Source: DATKDU01 sp035512595
GTDB taxonomy: Bacteria > Planctomycetota > Planctomycetia > Pirellulales > Pirellulaceae
DNA length: 12,554 nucleotides
Direction of reading: 5' to 3'
Assembly (NCBI GenBank): GCA_035512595.1
Contig: DATKDU010000524.1
Coordinates: forward strand, 1 to 12,554
Part shown: in pieces, positions 6,758 to 12,150 of the stretch
Numbering within the stretch: the first letter of the stretch is position 1
Layout: each line of letters starts with the position of its first letter
Position numbers and translations under genes: made by a program
Notes under the pieces: generated by a model
The model's database searches: none
Told to the model about the DNA's origin: nothing
What the model saw: only the letters and a program-made list of their open reading frames with translations

Positions 6758-7606
6758 TTACCGCCACCGCCTGGCCACTTCCCCCTTCATGAACGCCAGG
6801 GCGTCGCGGGAGAGCTGCTCCTCGCTCTCGAACATCTTTCGCCAGATCTTCGTCGCCGCCGCCAGCTCCGGCAGCGCCAGGCCGAACGCTTCCACCATCA
6901 ACAGGTCGTCGTACCCGACCTTGTGCAGCGCGTCGAAGTTGTCGTTCCAGCGGACGAGCCCTTGGCCGGGAGTGCTGCGGTCGTTTTCCGAAATGTGGAC
7001 GTGGCACAGCATGTCCACGCACGACTCCAGCGCCCCGAGGATGTTCTTCTCCTCGATGTTCGCATGGAACGTGTCGTACATCATGCGGCAATGGGGATGC
7101 TTGACCTCGCGGCAGAATTTGGCCGAGTCGGCATGCGTGGTGAGGAGGTACGTCTCGAAGCGGTTGAGCGCTTCGACGCCCAGCATCACGTTCACACTGC
7201 CGGCGTGCTCGGCCACCGCCCGCATGCTCTCGACCCCCCATTTCCACTCGTCGGCAGTCGGCCCTTTGCCGCTGAAAACGCCGAGGGCGGAGTGAAACGG
7301 CCCGACGAGCTTGGTGCAGCCGGCGGCGGCGCAACAATCGAGGGCCTTCTTCGTCCCGTCGATTCCCTTCTGGCGAATCGACTTATCCGGGCTGATCGGG
7401 TTGTCGTCCCCTGTGCGGACGGTGACGGCCGTCCGCGACAGGCCGATTTCGTCGAGCGTTCTTCCCCAGCGGGCGTAGTCCAGGCCCGTGTTGAAGATCG
7501 GGATTTCGACCGCGTCGTAGCCCAGGTTCTTGAGCATGTGCAGCACGGGAATCATCCCGTCGTGCATCTCGCCGGTCCACAAGAGCAGGTTCATGCCGTA
7601 TTTCAT
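6758..7606 (-). CDS. Ketose 3-epimerase-like sugar phosphate isomerase/epimerase
   Basis: A 282-aa TIM-barrel protein of the AP-endonuclease-2 (xylose isomerase-like) superfamily. ATG 7606 is chosen because GGAG (complement of 7612-7615) lies 5 nt upstream and MKYGMNLLLW is the usual family opening. The in-frame ATG at 7648 would overlap the gene before it. Motifs match D-psicose/D-tagatose 3-epimerases: GVEALNRFE, YDTFHANIEE, HVHISENDR.TPGQG, MVEAF and a closing KIWR. From family knowledge, metal ligands would be Glu145, Asp178, His204 and Glu239, and substrate residues Glu151, His181 and Arg210. Their spacing equals that of Agrobacterium D-psicose 3-epimerase with a constant shift of 7. The true substrate may be another ketose or an inosose. 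It is last in a minus-strand gene block, 38 bp after the AcpH-like gene. Confidence 0.85.
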   Translation of the reverse strand: MKYGMNLLLWTGEMHDGMIPVLHMLKNLGYDAVEIPIFNTGLDYARWGRTLDEIGLSRTAVTVRTGDDNPISPDKSIRQKGIDGTKKALDCCAAAGCTKLVGPFHSALGVFSGKGPTADEWKWGVESMRAVAEHAGSVNVMLGVEALNRFETYLLTTHADSAKFCREVKHPHCRMMYDTFHANIEEKNILGALESCVDMLCHVHISENDRSTPGQGLVRWNDNFDALHKVGYDDLLMVEAFGLALPELAAATKIWRKMFESEEQLSRDALAFMKGEVARRWR

Positions 7607-7626
7607 GATGACTCCAATAAGTAGTA

Positions 7627-7643
7627 GGCACACTCCGTGTGCC
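7627..7643 (-). repeat. Short palindrome between the AcpH-like and epimerase genes
   Basis: GGCACAC-TCC-GTGTGCC is a perfect 7-bp stem with a 3-base loop. It begins 1 bp after the AcpH-like stop codon and ends 20 bp before the epimerase start. It may attenuate or process the mRNA between the two genes. I recall this phrase as one that recurs between planctomycete genes, so it may be a dispersed element and not a dedicated control site. Confidence 0.5.
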
Positions 7644-7644
7644 G

Positions 7645-8301
7645 TCAAGTTTCCGTTGGACGTGTCAACAACTCGTGGCGCGCTTTGCGAACCTGACTCC
7701 GCATCTCGTCAAACAATGGGGTGATCTCCTCCGGCAATTGCGGCAGCCCCACCCGCCGCATGACCGCATTCAGGCGAGTCAGCAGTTTGCCATCGTCCAA
7801 GTAGTCGTACAAGAACCGTTCGGCCAGAAACTTTGGAAGCAGCACCGCCAGCCGGTCGGTCGTCTTCGTGGCAATGGCGTTGACGGCCGACTGCGTCGCC
7901 GCTGGATCGACGGCCGCCAGGGCCGCATAGTAGTCGTCCAGCCGCCGCGGATCTTCCTCGATGATTGCCGCATCGAGGAGCAGCTCCACCAGAATGTGCC
8001 CCAAAAACCACGGCCGGAGGCCTTCATCCCCCGGCAGCACGGCCGCAAGCTGCCGCGAGAACTCGGCATTCAGCCGCGTGAATGCCGGCGAGTCGTGAAA
8101 CCAGGCGTCGTCCCGATGGTGCTGGACAATGCCGCGGGCGATGGCGGCTGTGGCCGGGTCCTCGTGCTCGACAAAGAGTGCCGCGGTCTTGGAGCGGACC
8201 TTCATCTTGCGGTCGATGACGTTGAGCCAATCAGGGACGGCCGTGCCGGCGAGGACATACGGCTCGTGAGCAAAGCGCCAGCCGTGGGCGAGGTAGTTCA
8301 T
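7645..8301 (-). CDS. AcpH-like (ACP phosphodiesterase, DUF479) protein
   Basis: A 218-aa protein. The N-terminus MNYLAH......LAGTAVPDW aligns without gaps to the start of E. coli AcpH as I remember it (MNFLAH......LSGNLLADF), with His6 and Asp24 at identical positions. A second metal-type cluster follows in 'IVQHHRDDAWFHDSPAF' (58-74), comparable to the AcpH HMHRRID....TDN stretch, and then GHILVELLLD (101-110). The family removes the phosphopantetheine arm from acyl carrier protein and has a divergent HD-phosphatase fold. Similarity outside these motifs is weak and the protein is longer than E. coli AcpH. Function is therefore inferred, and a general HD-like hydrolase is the alternative. It is 31 bp after the last toxin-like gene and co-directional, and may share its transcript. 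Confidence 0.55.
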   Translation of the reverse strand: MNYLAHGWRFAHEPYVLAGTAVPDWLNVIDRKMKVRSKTAALFVEHEDPATAAIARGIVQHHRDDAWFHDSPAFTRLNAEFSRQLAAVLPGDEGLRPWFLGHILVELLLDAAIIEEDPRRLDDYYAALAAVDPAATQSAVNAIATKTTDRLAVLLPKFLAERFLYDYLDDGKLLTRLNAVMRRVGLPQLPEEITPLFDEMRSQVRKARHELLTRPTET

Positions 8302-8332
8302 TGAAAATGCGACTTGATATCGTCGTGAGAGC

Positions 8333-8596
8333 TTATCGCTCCCAGAACTTGACCGCGGTCACGTCGATCCGTCGATCTTGCTCTTCCACGATGAAGAGAA
8401 TTGCCAGCGGTGGCAGCGCCAGATGGCGCTGTCGCCCAGGAAGTTGCTCGCCTACTTCGTCGCCGCACTTGGCAAGAGTTCGATCAATCTCATTGGCGGA
8501 ATCGCTGATTTCCTGTCGCACCGCCGGATTGTCATTCCAGAGACTAGCCAGGACTGCCTGGGCGCTGTCGGTCCACGTGACCGTGAAGCGATGCAT
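8333..8596 (-). CDS. RelE/ParE-like toxin of TA-like module B
   Basis: An 87-aa protein with RelE/ParE order: first strand (FTVTWTDSA), two helices carrying VLASLWNDNPAVRQEI and EIDRTLAK, then strands around LPPLAILFIVEE and RIDVTAVKFW. It aligns without gaps to the toxin of module A (8869-9132) over all 87 residues, with about 31 identities counted by hand; the W-N-x-N-P-A motif, PPL.....V and VKFW are shared. Known family members cleave ribosome-bound mRNA or inhibit gyrase. No catalytic residues can be assigned with confidence here, so activity is unproven. It starts 2 nt after the antitoxin stop, as in type II modules with the antitoxin first. Loss of conserved basic residues relative to module A could mean a weakened copy. 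Confidence 0.7.
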   Translation of the reverse strand: MHRFTVTWTDSAQAVLASLWNDNPAVRQEISDSANEIDRTLAKCGDEVGEQLPGRQRHLALPPLAILFIVEEQDRRIDVTAVKFWER

Positions 8597-8598
8597 TG

Positions 8599-8847
8599 TC
8601 AGGGCCGCTCATGAGCACGTGCGTAGTCAAGGACCTCTTTTGTCGTGTGGCGGCGTGTCGTCGCCGCAGCCGCACGTTCCGCCTCAGCAATTTCCTCGGC
8701 CGTGAACGGGCACTTCTCAGGTATGACGATTCTTGTTTTCGGCGAAAGCAGTCCGGCGATGCTGCCGTCCGGGCGACAGACAGCTACCGGCTCACCTGAG
8801 TTAGCCAAAATGACCGCTTGTTCTGGAGTGAGGACGATGCGCGTCAT
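8599..8847 (-). CDS. Antitoxin-like protein of TA-like module B
   Basis: An 82-aa protein with a GGAG site (within GGAGACG) about 8 nt before its ATG. It opens MTRIVLTPEQAVIL and then has VAVCRPDGSIAG, a short strand-turn-strand segment. The C-terminal half is a charged helix, FTAEEIAEAERAA, followed by TTKEVLDYAR. It shares about 41 of 82 residues without gaps with the antitoxin of module A, strongest in the first 10 residues, VC.PDG.I, the AERAA helix and TTKEVLD. The antitoxin role is inferred from size, gene order and tight linkage to a RelE/ParE-like gene. I do not recognise a named antitoxin DNA-binding fold (no clear RHH, Phd or HTH). Confidence 0.68.
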   Translation of the reverse strand: MTRIVLTPEQAVILANSGEPVAVCRPDGSIAGLLSPKTRIVIPEKCPFTAEEIAEAERAAAATTRRHTTKEVLDYARAHERP

Positions 8848-8868
8848 AAAGACGTCTCCATAGCTGGT

Positions 8869-9132
8869 CTAATCATCCCAAAACTTGACCCAAATCACAC
8901 GCACCAGCGAATCTGCAGGAAATACGCGATACAGCACCGTGAGCGGCGGCCGCGTGATCACTCGCGAGTTCTCGGATTGCGCTTTACCTGTGCCTTGCGG
9001 GTTTCGGGCCAGTGCCGACTCGATCAGTCTGCATGCTTCCGACAAATCCGAACGGATTGCCGGATTCTCATTCCACATCTTGGCCAGGCGCGCCTCGGCA
9101 CCGCGGCTCCAGATGACGTGGTAGCGGCTCAT
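8869..9132 (-). CDS. RelE/ParE-like toxin of TA-like module A
   Basis: An 87-aa protein. It begins with the strand YHVIWSRGAEARL, has helices with KMWNENPAIRSDLSEACRLIESALARNP, and ends in the strands SRVITRPPLTVLYRV and VRVIWVKFWDD. This matches RelE/ParE toxins, where the 'L..P...G......R......L.V.Y.V' pattern marks the beta-sheet. Its ATG overlaps the antitoxin stop (ATGA, 9129-9132), so translation is probably coupled. Ribosome-dependent mRNA cleavage or gyrase inhibition is a family possibility only. Twenty-one bp after its TAG begins a second antitoxin-like gene, making an antitoxin-toxin-antitoxin-toxin series. Confidence 0.75.
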   Translation of the reverse strand: MSRYHVIWSRGAEARLAKMWNENPAIRSDLSEACRLIESALARNPQGTGKAQSENSRVITRPPLTVLYRVFPADSLVRVIWVKFWDD

Positions 9133-9377
9133 CGGTTCTCGCCAGATTTCAGCCGATCAAGGACTTCCTTCGTTGTGAACCATTCCGTTTCCTGTTCCGC
9201 GGCCCGTTCCGCCGCCGCGACTTCTTCTGGGGTAAATACGCTTTCCTTGGGGGCCACCATTCGCATCGACAGCGACGCCCAACCGAGAATTTGCCCGTCC
9301 GGACCACATACACGGACATAACCGTCGGCAGAATCGACAATCGCTGCTTGTTCTGGCGTCAACACAATCTTACTCAT
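9129..9377 (-). CDS. Antitoxin-like protein of TA-like module A
   Basis: An 82-aa protein with a strong ribosome site GGGAGG (complement of 9384-9389) 6 nt before the ATG. The sequence opens MSKIVLTPEQAAIVD, continues YVRVCGPDGQILGWASL, and ends with FTPEEVAAAERAAEQETEWFTTKEVLDRL. The layout matches module B: a small strand-rich N-terminal half, probably for DNA binding or dimerisation, and an acidic helix that could wrap the toxin. It is the first gene after a TATAAT box (9435-9440), so it probably opens the four-gene unit and may autoregulate it, as type II antitoxins usually do. No named fold was recognised. Confidence 0.72.
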   Translation of the reverse strand: MSKIVLTPEQAAIVDSADGYVRVCGPDGQILGWASLSMRMVAPKESVFTPEEVAAAERAAEQETEWFTTKEVLDRLKSGENR

Positions 9378-9434
9378 CGCATTCCTCCCGAATTGCCTCC
9401 CATAGGTCCGCCGATTCCCAGCATCGACTATCCA

Positions 9435-9440
9435 ATTATA
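9435..9440 (-). promoter_or_regulatory. -10 box (TATAAT) for the tandem TA-like unit
   Basis: A perfect TATAAT on the minus strand lies about 58 bp upstream of the first antitoxin-like gene, inside the 78-bp gap after the oxidoreductase gene. No good TTGACA-type -35 box is present at 16-18 bp, so it would be weak or activator-dependent. Only the -10 part is supported. Confidence 0.4.
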
Positions 9441-9455
9441 CCTTGCTGCCGCGTT

Positions 9456-10592
9456 TCATCCCACGTTCGTCCAGCTCCCGTTCTTGGCGCTGGCCAGCAC
9501 CGCGTCGCAGACTTTTTGCGTCTCGAGCGCGTCGCGGAAAGTAGGGCCAACGGGCTGGCCCTTGGCGTACCCTTCCAGGAAGTCGGCCACCTGGTGGACG
9601 AAGCTATGCTCGTAGCCGATCGCCAGGCCGGGCACCCACCACTTGCCCATGTAGGGATGATCGCCGTCGGTGACGTGAATGCTGCTCCAGCCGCGCAAGG
9701 GGCCGTCGGTGCGATGGTCGAACCACTGAAGCCGATGCAGGTCGTGCAGGTCCCACTTGATCGACGCGTGTTCGCCGTTGATCTCGAACGTGTACAGCGC
9801 CTTGTGCCCGCGGGCGTACCGGGTCGATTCGAAGAGACCGAGCGAGCCGTTGCCGAAGCGGCACAAAAACGCACACGCGTCGTCAATGCCGACCTTCTCG
9901 ACCTTGCCTGTCAGCGTGTGCTTCCGCTCCTTGATGAACGTCTCGGTCATCGCCGTGACGTTGGCAATGCCGCCGTTGAGCCAGAGGGCGGTGTCGATGC
10001 AGTGGGCCAGCAGGTCGCCGGTGACGCCGCTGCCGGCGGCCGCCACGTCCAGCCGCCAGAGGCCGGCCCCCCCCTGCGGCAGGTCGGCACTGATCGTCCA
10101 GTCCTGGAGGAAGTTGGCCCGGTAATGAAAAATCTTGCCGAGCTTGCCGCTGTCGATGAGCTGCTTGGCGAACGTCACCGCCGGGATGCGGCGGTAGTTG
10201 TACCAGACGATGTTTGGCACTTTCGCCTTCTCGACCGCCTGGCACATCTGTTCTCCTTCGGCCGTGTTCATCGCCAGCGGCTTTTCGCACAGGATCGCCT
10301 TCCCGGCCTGGGCCGCGGCAATCGCTATCTCCTTGTGCAGGTTGTTCGGCGTGCAGATATCGACCGCATCGATGTCCTTACGTTCGAGGAGCTTCCGCCA
10401 GTCGGTCTCGATCGACTCGTACCCCCACTGGTCGGCAAAGGCCTGGGCCTTCTCCTTGTCGCGGGCACACACGGCCTTGAGAACCGGCCGGTACTCCAGA
10501 TCGAAGAAGTTCCAGACCTTGCGATACGCGTTGCTGTGCGCCCGGCCCATAAAGCCGTAGCCGATCATGCCGATGTTGAGGGGTTTTGCCAT
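9456..10592 (-). CDS. Gfo/Idh/MocA family oxidoreductase
   Basis: A 378-aa NAD(P)-dependent sugar or cyclitol dehydrogenase-like protein. ATG 10592 is chosen because MAKPLNIGMIGYGFMG gives the Rossmann GxGxxG (Gly11, Gly13, Gly16) at the expected distance. A longer frame to 10649 would start inside an intergenic repeat. Family motifs are CTPNNLHKEIA (80-90), the catalytic-type EKP (103-105) with PLAMN, and D193-x3-H197 in GDLLAHCID, which match the Lys and Asp/His of inositol dehydrogenase. The C-terminal sheet domain includes WDLHDLHRLQWF and HPYMGKWWVPG. It most likely oxidises a sugar or inositol-like ring; the exact substrate is not readable from the sequence. It shares strand with the epimerase at 6758-7606, a common functional partner, but five genes lie between them. 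Confidence 0.92.
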   Translation of the reverse strand: MAKPLNIGMIGYGFMGRAHSNAYRKVWNFFDLEYRPVLKAVCARDKEKAQAFADQWGYESIETDWRKLLERKDIDAVDICTPNNLHKEIAIAAAQAGKAILCEKPLAMNTAEGEQMCQAVEKAKVPNIVWYNYRRIPAVTFAKQLIDSGKLGKIFHYRANFLQDWTISADLPQGGAGLWRLDVAAAGSGVTGDLLAHCIDTALWLNGGIANVTAMTETFIKERKHTLTGKVEKVGIDDACAFLCRFGNGSLGLFESTRYARGHKALYTFEINGEHASIKWDLHDLHRLQWFDHRTDGPLRGWSSIHVTDGDHPYMGKWWVPGLAIGYEHSFVHQVADFLEGYAKGQPVGPTFRDALETQKVCDAVLASAKNGSWTNVG

Positions 10593-10667
10593 TTTTGAGG
10601 GTGTCCTTGATGGAGAATCGGTTGGTTTGTCTGAATGACCAATGACCAAGCCCCAATGACCAATGGG

Positions 10668-10793
10668 TCAGGACTTGCCGTCGTCGGTGTTTCGAAAGAT
10701 GGCTGCGAATATCCGGTTGAATTCGTCGGCTTCCTTCCACAGAGATCGGGCTGGCTCGGCCTTTTCTGGCACGGCGGCTCCGTCATTGGTCAT
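10668..10793 (-). pseudogene. C-terminal relic of a four-helix-bundle (23S rRNA IVP-type) gene
   Basis: A 41-codon minus-strand frame ends LWKEADEFNRIFAAIFRNT followed by a few polar residues and TGA. That matches the last helix of four-helix-bundle proteins of the 23S rRNA intervening-sequence family, whose C-termini read like 'LL.EA.ELTAIF..I.K......'. Full-length members have about 120 residues; helices 1 to 3, with the usual R-x-G and REA motifs, are missing upstream, where the sequence instead enters an AATGACCA array. It is therefore probably a truncated copy. The ATG at 10793 lies in the repeat and need not be used. Assignment rests on about 20 residues. Confidence 0.5.
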
Positions 10794-10831
10794 GGGTCAT
10801 TCGCTTGCCCGGCGACTGATAAAGATGACCG

Positions 10832-10846
10832 CGGTAGCCGGCCAGT
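10832..10846 (+). repeat. Direct repeat CGGTAGCCGGCCAGT, copy 1
   Basis: This 15-bp sequence recurs exactly at 10909-10923. Similarity continues for about 20 more bases (CAAGGT..TG in both copies). The second copy lies just outside the right arm of the inverted-repeat element, so a local duplication of about 77 bp appears to span the arm. Confidence 0.6.
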
Positions 10847-10908
10847 GCAAGGTAGCGGCCCAAGGTCTGTCATTGGTCATTGGTGCTTGGTCATTGGTCA
10901 TTCTCTGT

Positions 10909-10923
10909 CGGTAGCCGGCCAGT
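10909..10923 (+). repeat. Direct repeat CGGTAGCCGGCCAGT, copy 2
   Basis: This is the exact second copy of the 15-bp sequence at 10832-10846, with further diverged similarity to about 10945. Confidence 0.6.
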
Positions 10924-11006
10924 TTCAGGCAGCCCCAAGGTTTGCCAGAACACGCTGGCGTTGCCTATTCGGGCACTGGTACAATTGCCGACCAAGGAGC
11001 CCGCCG

Positions 11007-11429
11007 ATGTTCCGCATCCCGTTACGCGACCTGTTCTGGGCAACCCTCGTGGTGGCGCTGGGGCTGGGCTGGTGGGCCCACGTGCGGCAATTAAACCGCG
11101 AGCTGGCCAGCGTGCAAAGCGATTTGCTCTACCAGGCCGATTTCGTCGATCAGTTTGTCAGTTGCTTCAAGAACCTGGGCTGCGAGATTCCGCCGGAAAG
11201 CGATCCCCGGTGTGCCAACGGCGGTCCCTACACCCGCATCTTCTTTTCGGGCGCCATGACGAAGGCGACCGGCTGCGTCAGCTCCACCCTCTCCGGCCCC
11301 CGCAGCGAGCTCCAGCGCACCCTCGACGGCGAATATGGCGTCCGCTACCGCAACTCCCCCGCCGTCCAGGCGGCCCGATCGGCCAGAGGCGAGCCCGGGC
11401 CTGTGACCGGCCAGATTGGGCAGCCGTAG
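11007..11429 (+). CDS. Small signal-anchored protein of planctomycete type
   Basis: A 140-aa protein. AAGGAG (10994-10999) lies 7 nt before ATG 11007, which fixes the start. Residues 1-24 (MFRIPLRDLFWATLVVALGL) form a membrane anchor of a kind that recurs at the N-terminus of many planctomycete proteins. A short helical, probably coiled segment follows (HVRQLNRELASVQSDLLYQADFVDQF). The remainder is soluble, with two Cys residues in the 'CFKNLGCEIPPE' segment that could form a disulfide outside the cytoplasm. A TACAAT at 10980-10985 could be a -10 box, but no -35 at good distance was found. Function is not recognised. It is followed directly by repeats and the frame ends in TAG. Confidence 0.72.
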   Translation: MFRIPLRDLFWATLVVALGLGWWAHVRQLNRELASVQSDLLYQADFVDQFVSCFKNLGCEIPPESDPRCANGGPYTRIFFSGAMTKATGCVSSTLSGPRSELQRTLDGEYGVRYRNSPAVQAARSARGEPGPVTGQIGQP

Positions 11430-11433
11430 CTGC

Positions 11434-11499
11434 AACCCAAAGCGTCAGCGAGGGACAGGCCGTTTGCCTGCACCAACCCGAAGCGTAAGCGAGGCAGGC
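11434..11499 (+). repeat. Two AACCCGAAGCGTAAGCGAGG-type repeat units
   Basis: Unit 1 (11434-11456) reads AACCCAAAGCGTCAGCGAGG plus GAC, and unit 2 (11475-11499) reads AACCCGAAGCGTAAGCGAGG plus CAGGC. They differ at three or four positions and are offset by 41 bp. I recall this as a very abundant dispersed repeat in planctomycete genomes that yields false peptides such as NPKRQRG and RSVSEG. The copies here follow the stop codon of the small anchored protein within 5 bp. Confidence 0.7.
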
Positions 11500-11620
11500 A
11501 CCTCTAGGGCGTACTTTTTTCCGCTGACGCCACGCCGGCCGAAGCCCTTTGACCTTGAGCCGCACCGCCGAGCCACAATAGCTGCGCCGCGTCCTGGCAA
11601 GCCCGAGCTGCCCGGCAGTA

Positions 11621-11636
11621 ATAGCGCGTTTGCGCT
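11621..11636 (+). repeat. Direct repeat ATAGCGCGTTTGCGCT, copy 1
   Basis: This exact 16-bp sequence recurs at 11765-11780. Each copy can fold as AGCGC-GTTT-GCGCT and is followed by a similar (G/T)CC, suggesting a short dispersed hairpin unit. Confidence 0.6.
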
Positions 11637-11764
11637 GCCAAAAACGGGCGACTTAGGGAGACAGCGGGCAGGCGGGCGGATATGTAAACTTATGTATACA
11701 TTCGACTTCCGCTGTCGTCTCGGCCGCGCCTCGCCGCAAGTCCGATCCAGCCGTGCGGTCGATT

Positions 11765-11780
11765 ATAGCGCGTTTGCGCT
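11765..11780 (+). repeat. Direct repeat ATAGCGCGTTTGCGCT, copy 2
   Basis: This is the exact second copy of the 16-bp hairpin unit at 11621-11636, 144 bp downstream and in the same orientation. Confidence 0.6.
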
Positions 11781-11825
11781 TCCCGCGCGGCTTTTGGATG
11801 ACTGGAAGCCACAGGTAGTCTGTGA

Positions 11826-12140
11826 TTAAGTGGACCCGCTCTTTGAAGTGCGTTTCGCACGGAATCTGCCAGCGCCCCAAATCGCTCCACCGATGATAGC
11901 AATTACGATACCGACGGGCACCATTACCATTGCGACGGCTAAGGGAAGGAAAAACCATAAAGGCGGCTCGCCGTACTGGGAACTGCCCACGCAGTAACCG
12001 AGACCAATCACGCCTGCGCCGGTGGCGACAAGAATCCCACCAACCCGAAACATCCTTGCGCCAAACATCCTTCCGAACGTGACCTTTCTCGGGAGAGTCG
12101 GCACCGGTTGGTCCGGCGCTTGGTAAGGGTTCGGCTCCAT
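11826..12140 (-). CDS. Small NPYQAP-type membrane protein
   Basis: A 104-aa protein. The preferred start, ATG 12140, gives MEPNPYQAP, an N-terminal signature I recognise from many small planctomycete membrane proteins; an in-frame ATG at 12149 is possible. The first 30 residues are Pro-rich and polar. Two transmembrane helices follow at about 34-54 (RVGGILVATGAGVIGLGYCVG) and about 61-89 (PLWFFLPLAVAMVMVPVGIVIAIIGGAIWG). A basic tail (RFRAKRTSKS) suggests the C-terminus stays in the cytoplasm. Function unknown. Ten bp upstream lies the stop of a transposase fragment, so the gene seems to sit at the edge of an old insertion and may be transcribed from within it. Confidence 0.7.
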   Translation of the reverse strand: MEPNPYQAPDQPVPTLPRKVTFGRMFGARMFRVGGILVATGAGVIGLGYCVGSSQYGEPPLWFFLPLAVAMVMVPVGIVIAIIGGAIWGAGRFRAKRTSKSGST

Positions 12141-12150
12141 CCCGCCCATT

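Larger units (their letters stand above)
10633..10903. repeat. 271-bp element bounded by 33-bp inverted repeats of AATGACCA units
   Basis: The left arm (10633-10665) and right arm (10871-10903) are each 33 bp and are reverse complements with a single mismatch (32/33). Each arm is built from four AATGACCA-type units. A third, partial copy of the array sits inside at 10782-10803 in the orientation of the right arm. The arms could form a long stem or be terminal repeats of a small mobile element. The interior carries a short gene relic on the minus strand. I recall similar arrays in planctomycete intergenic DNA, often beside four-helix-bundle genes, but cannot verify that here. Confidence 0.7.
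10593..11006. other. Repeat-rich intergenic region
   Basis: This 414-bp stretch holds an inverted-repeat element with a gene relic (10633-10903), a local direct duplication (10832/10909) and the ribosome site of the next gene. No intact gene was found. Long open frames that begin inside the AATGACCA repeats and read through are not credible. Confidence 0.6.
11430..11825. other. Gene-free repeat region
   Basis: These 396 bp show no credible coding sequence. They contain two AACCC(A/G)AAGCGT(C/A)AGCGAGG units, two ATAGCGCGTTTGCGCT units, a T6 run at about 11514-11520 and a small AT-rich patch with the palindrome ATGTATACAT (11692-11701). Confidence 0.6.

Noticed and set aside
9291..10598. 435-codon plus-strand open frame opposite the Gfo/Idh gene
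   Set aside because: It is a shadow of a well-supported oxidoreductase gene and spans the start of the antitoxin-like gene as well. It has no recognisable domain.
10593..10649. Earlier start for the Gfo/Idh protein
   Set aside because: It would begin within the repeat arm and add a polar tail before the Rossmann motif.
10635..11006. Upstream extension of the small anchored protein to 10635
   Set aside because: The extension translates the AATGACCA repeats and intergenic DNA. The AAGGAG site and membrane anchor fix the start at 11007.
11434..11780. CRISPR array suggested by repeated short units
   Set aside because: Two different repeat families occur only twice each, with unequal spacing and no cas genes nearby.
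11653..11958. 101-codon minus-strand frame
   Set aside because: It overlaps the NPYQAP gene in another frame and crosses repeat DNA. The composition is not protein-like.
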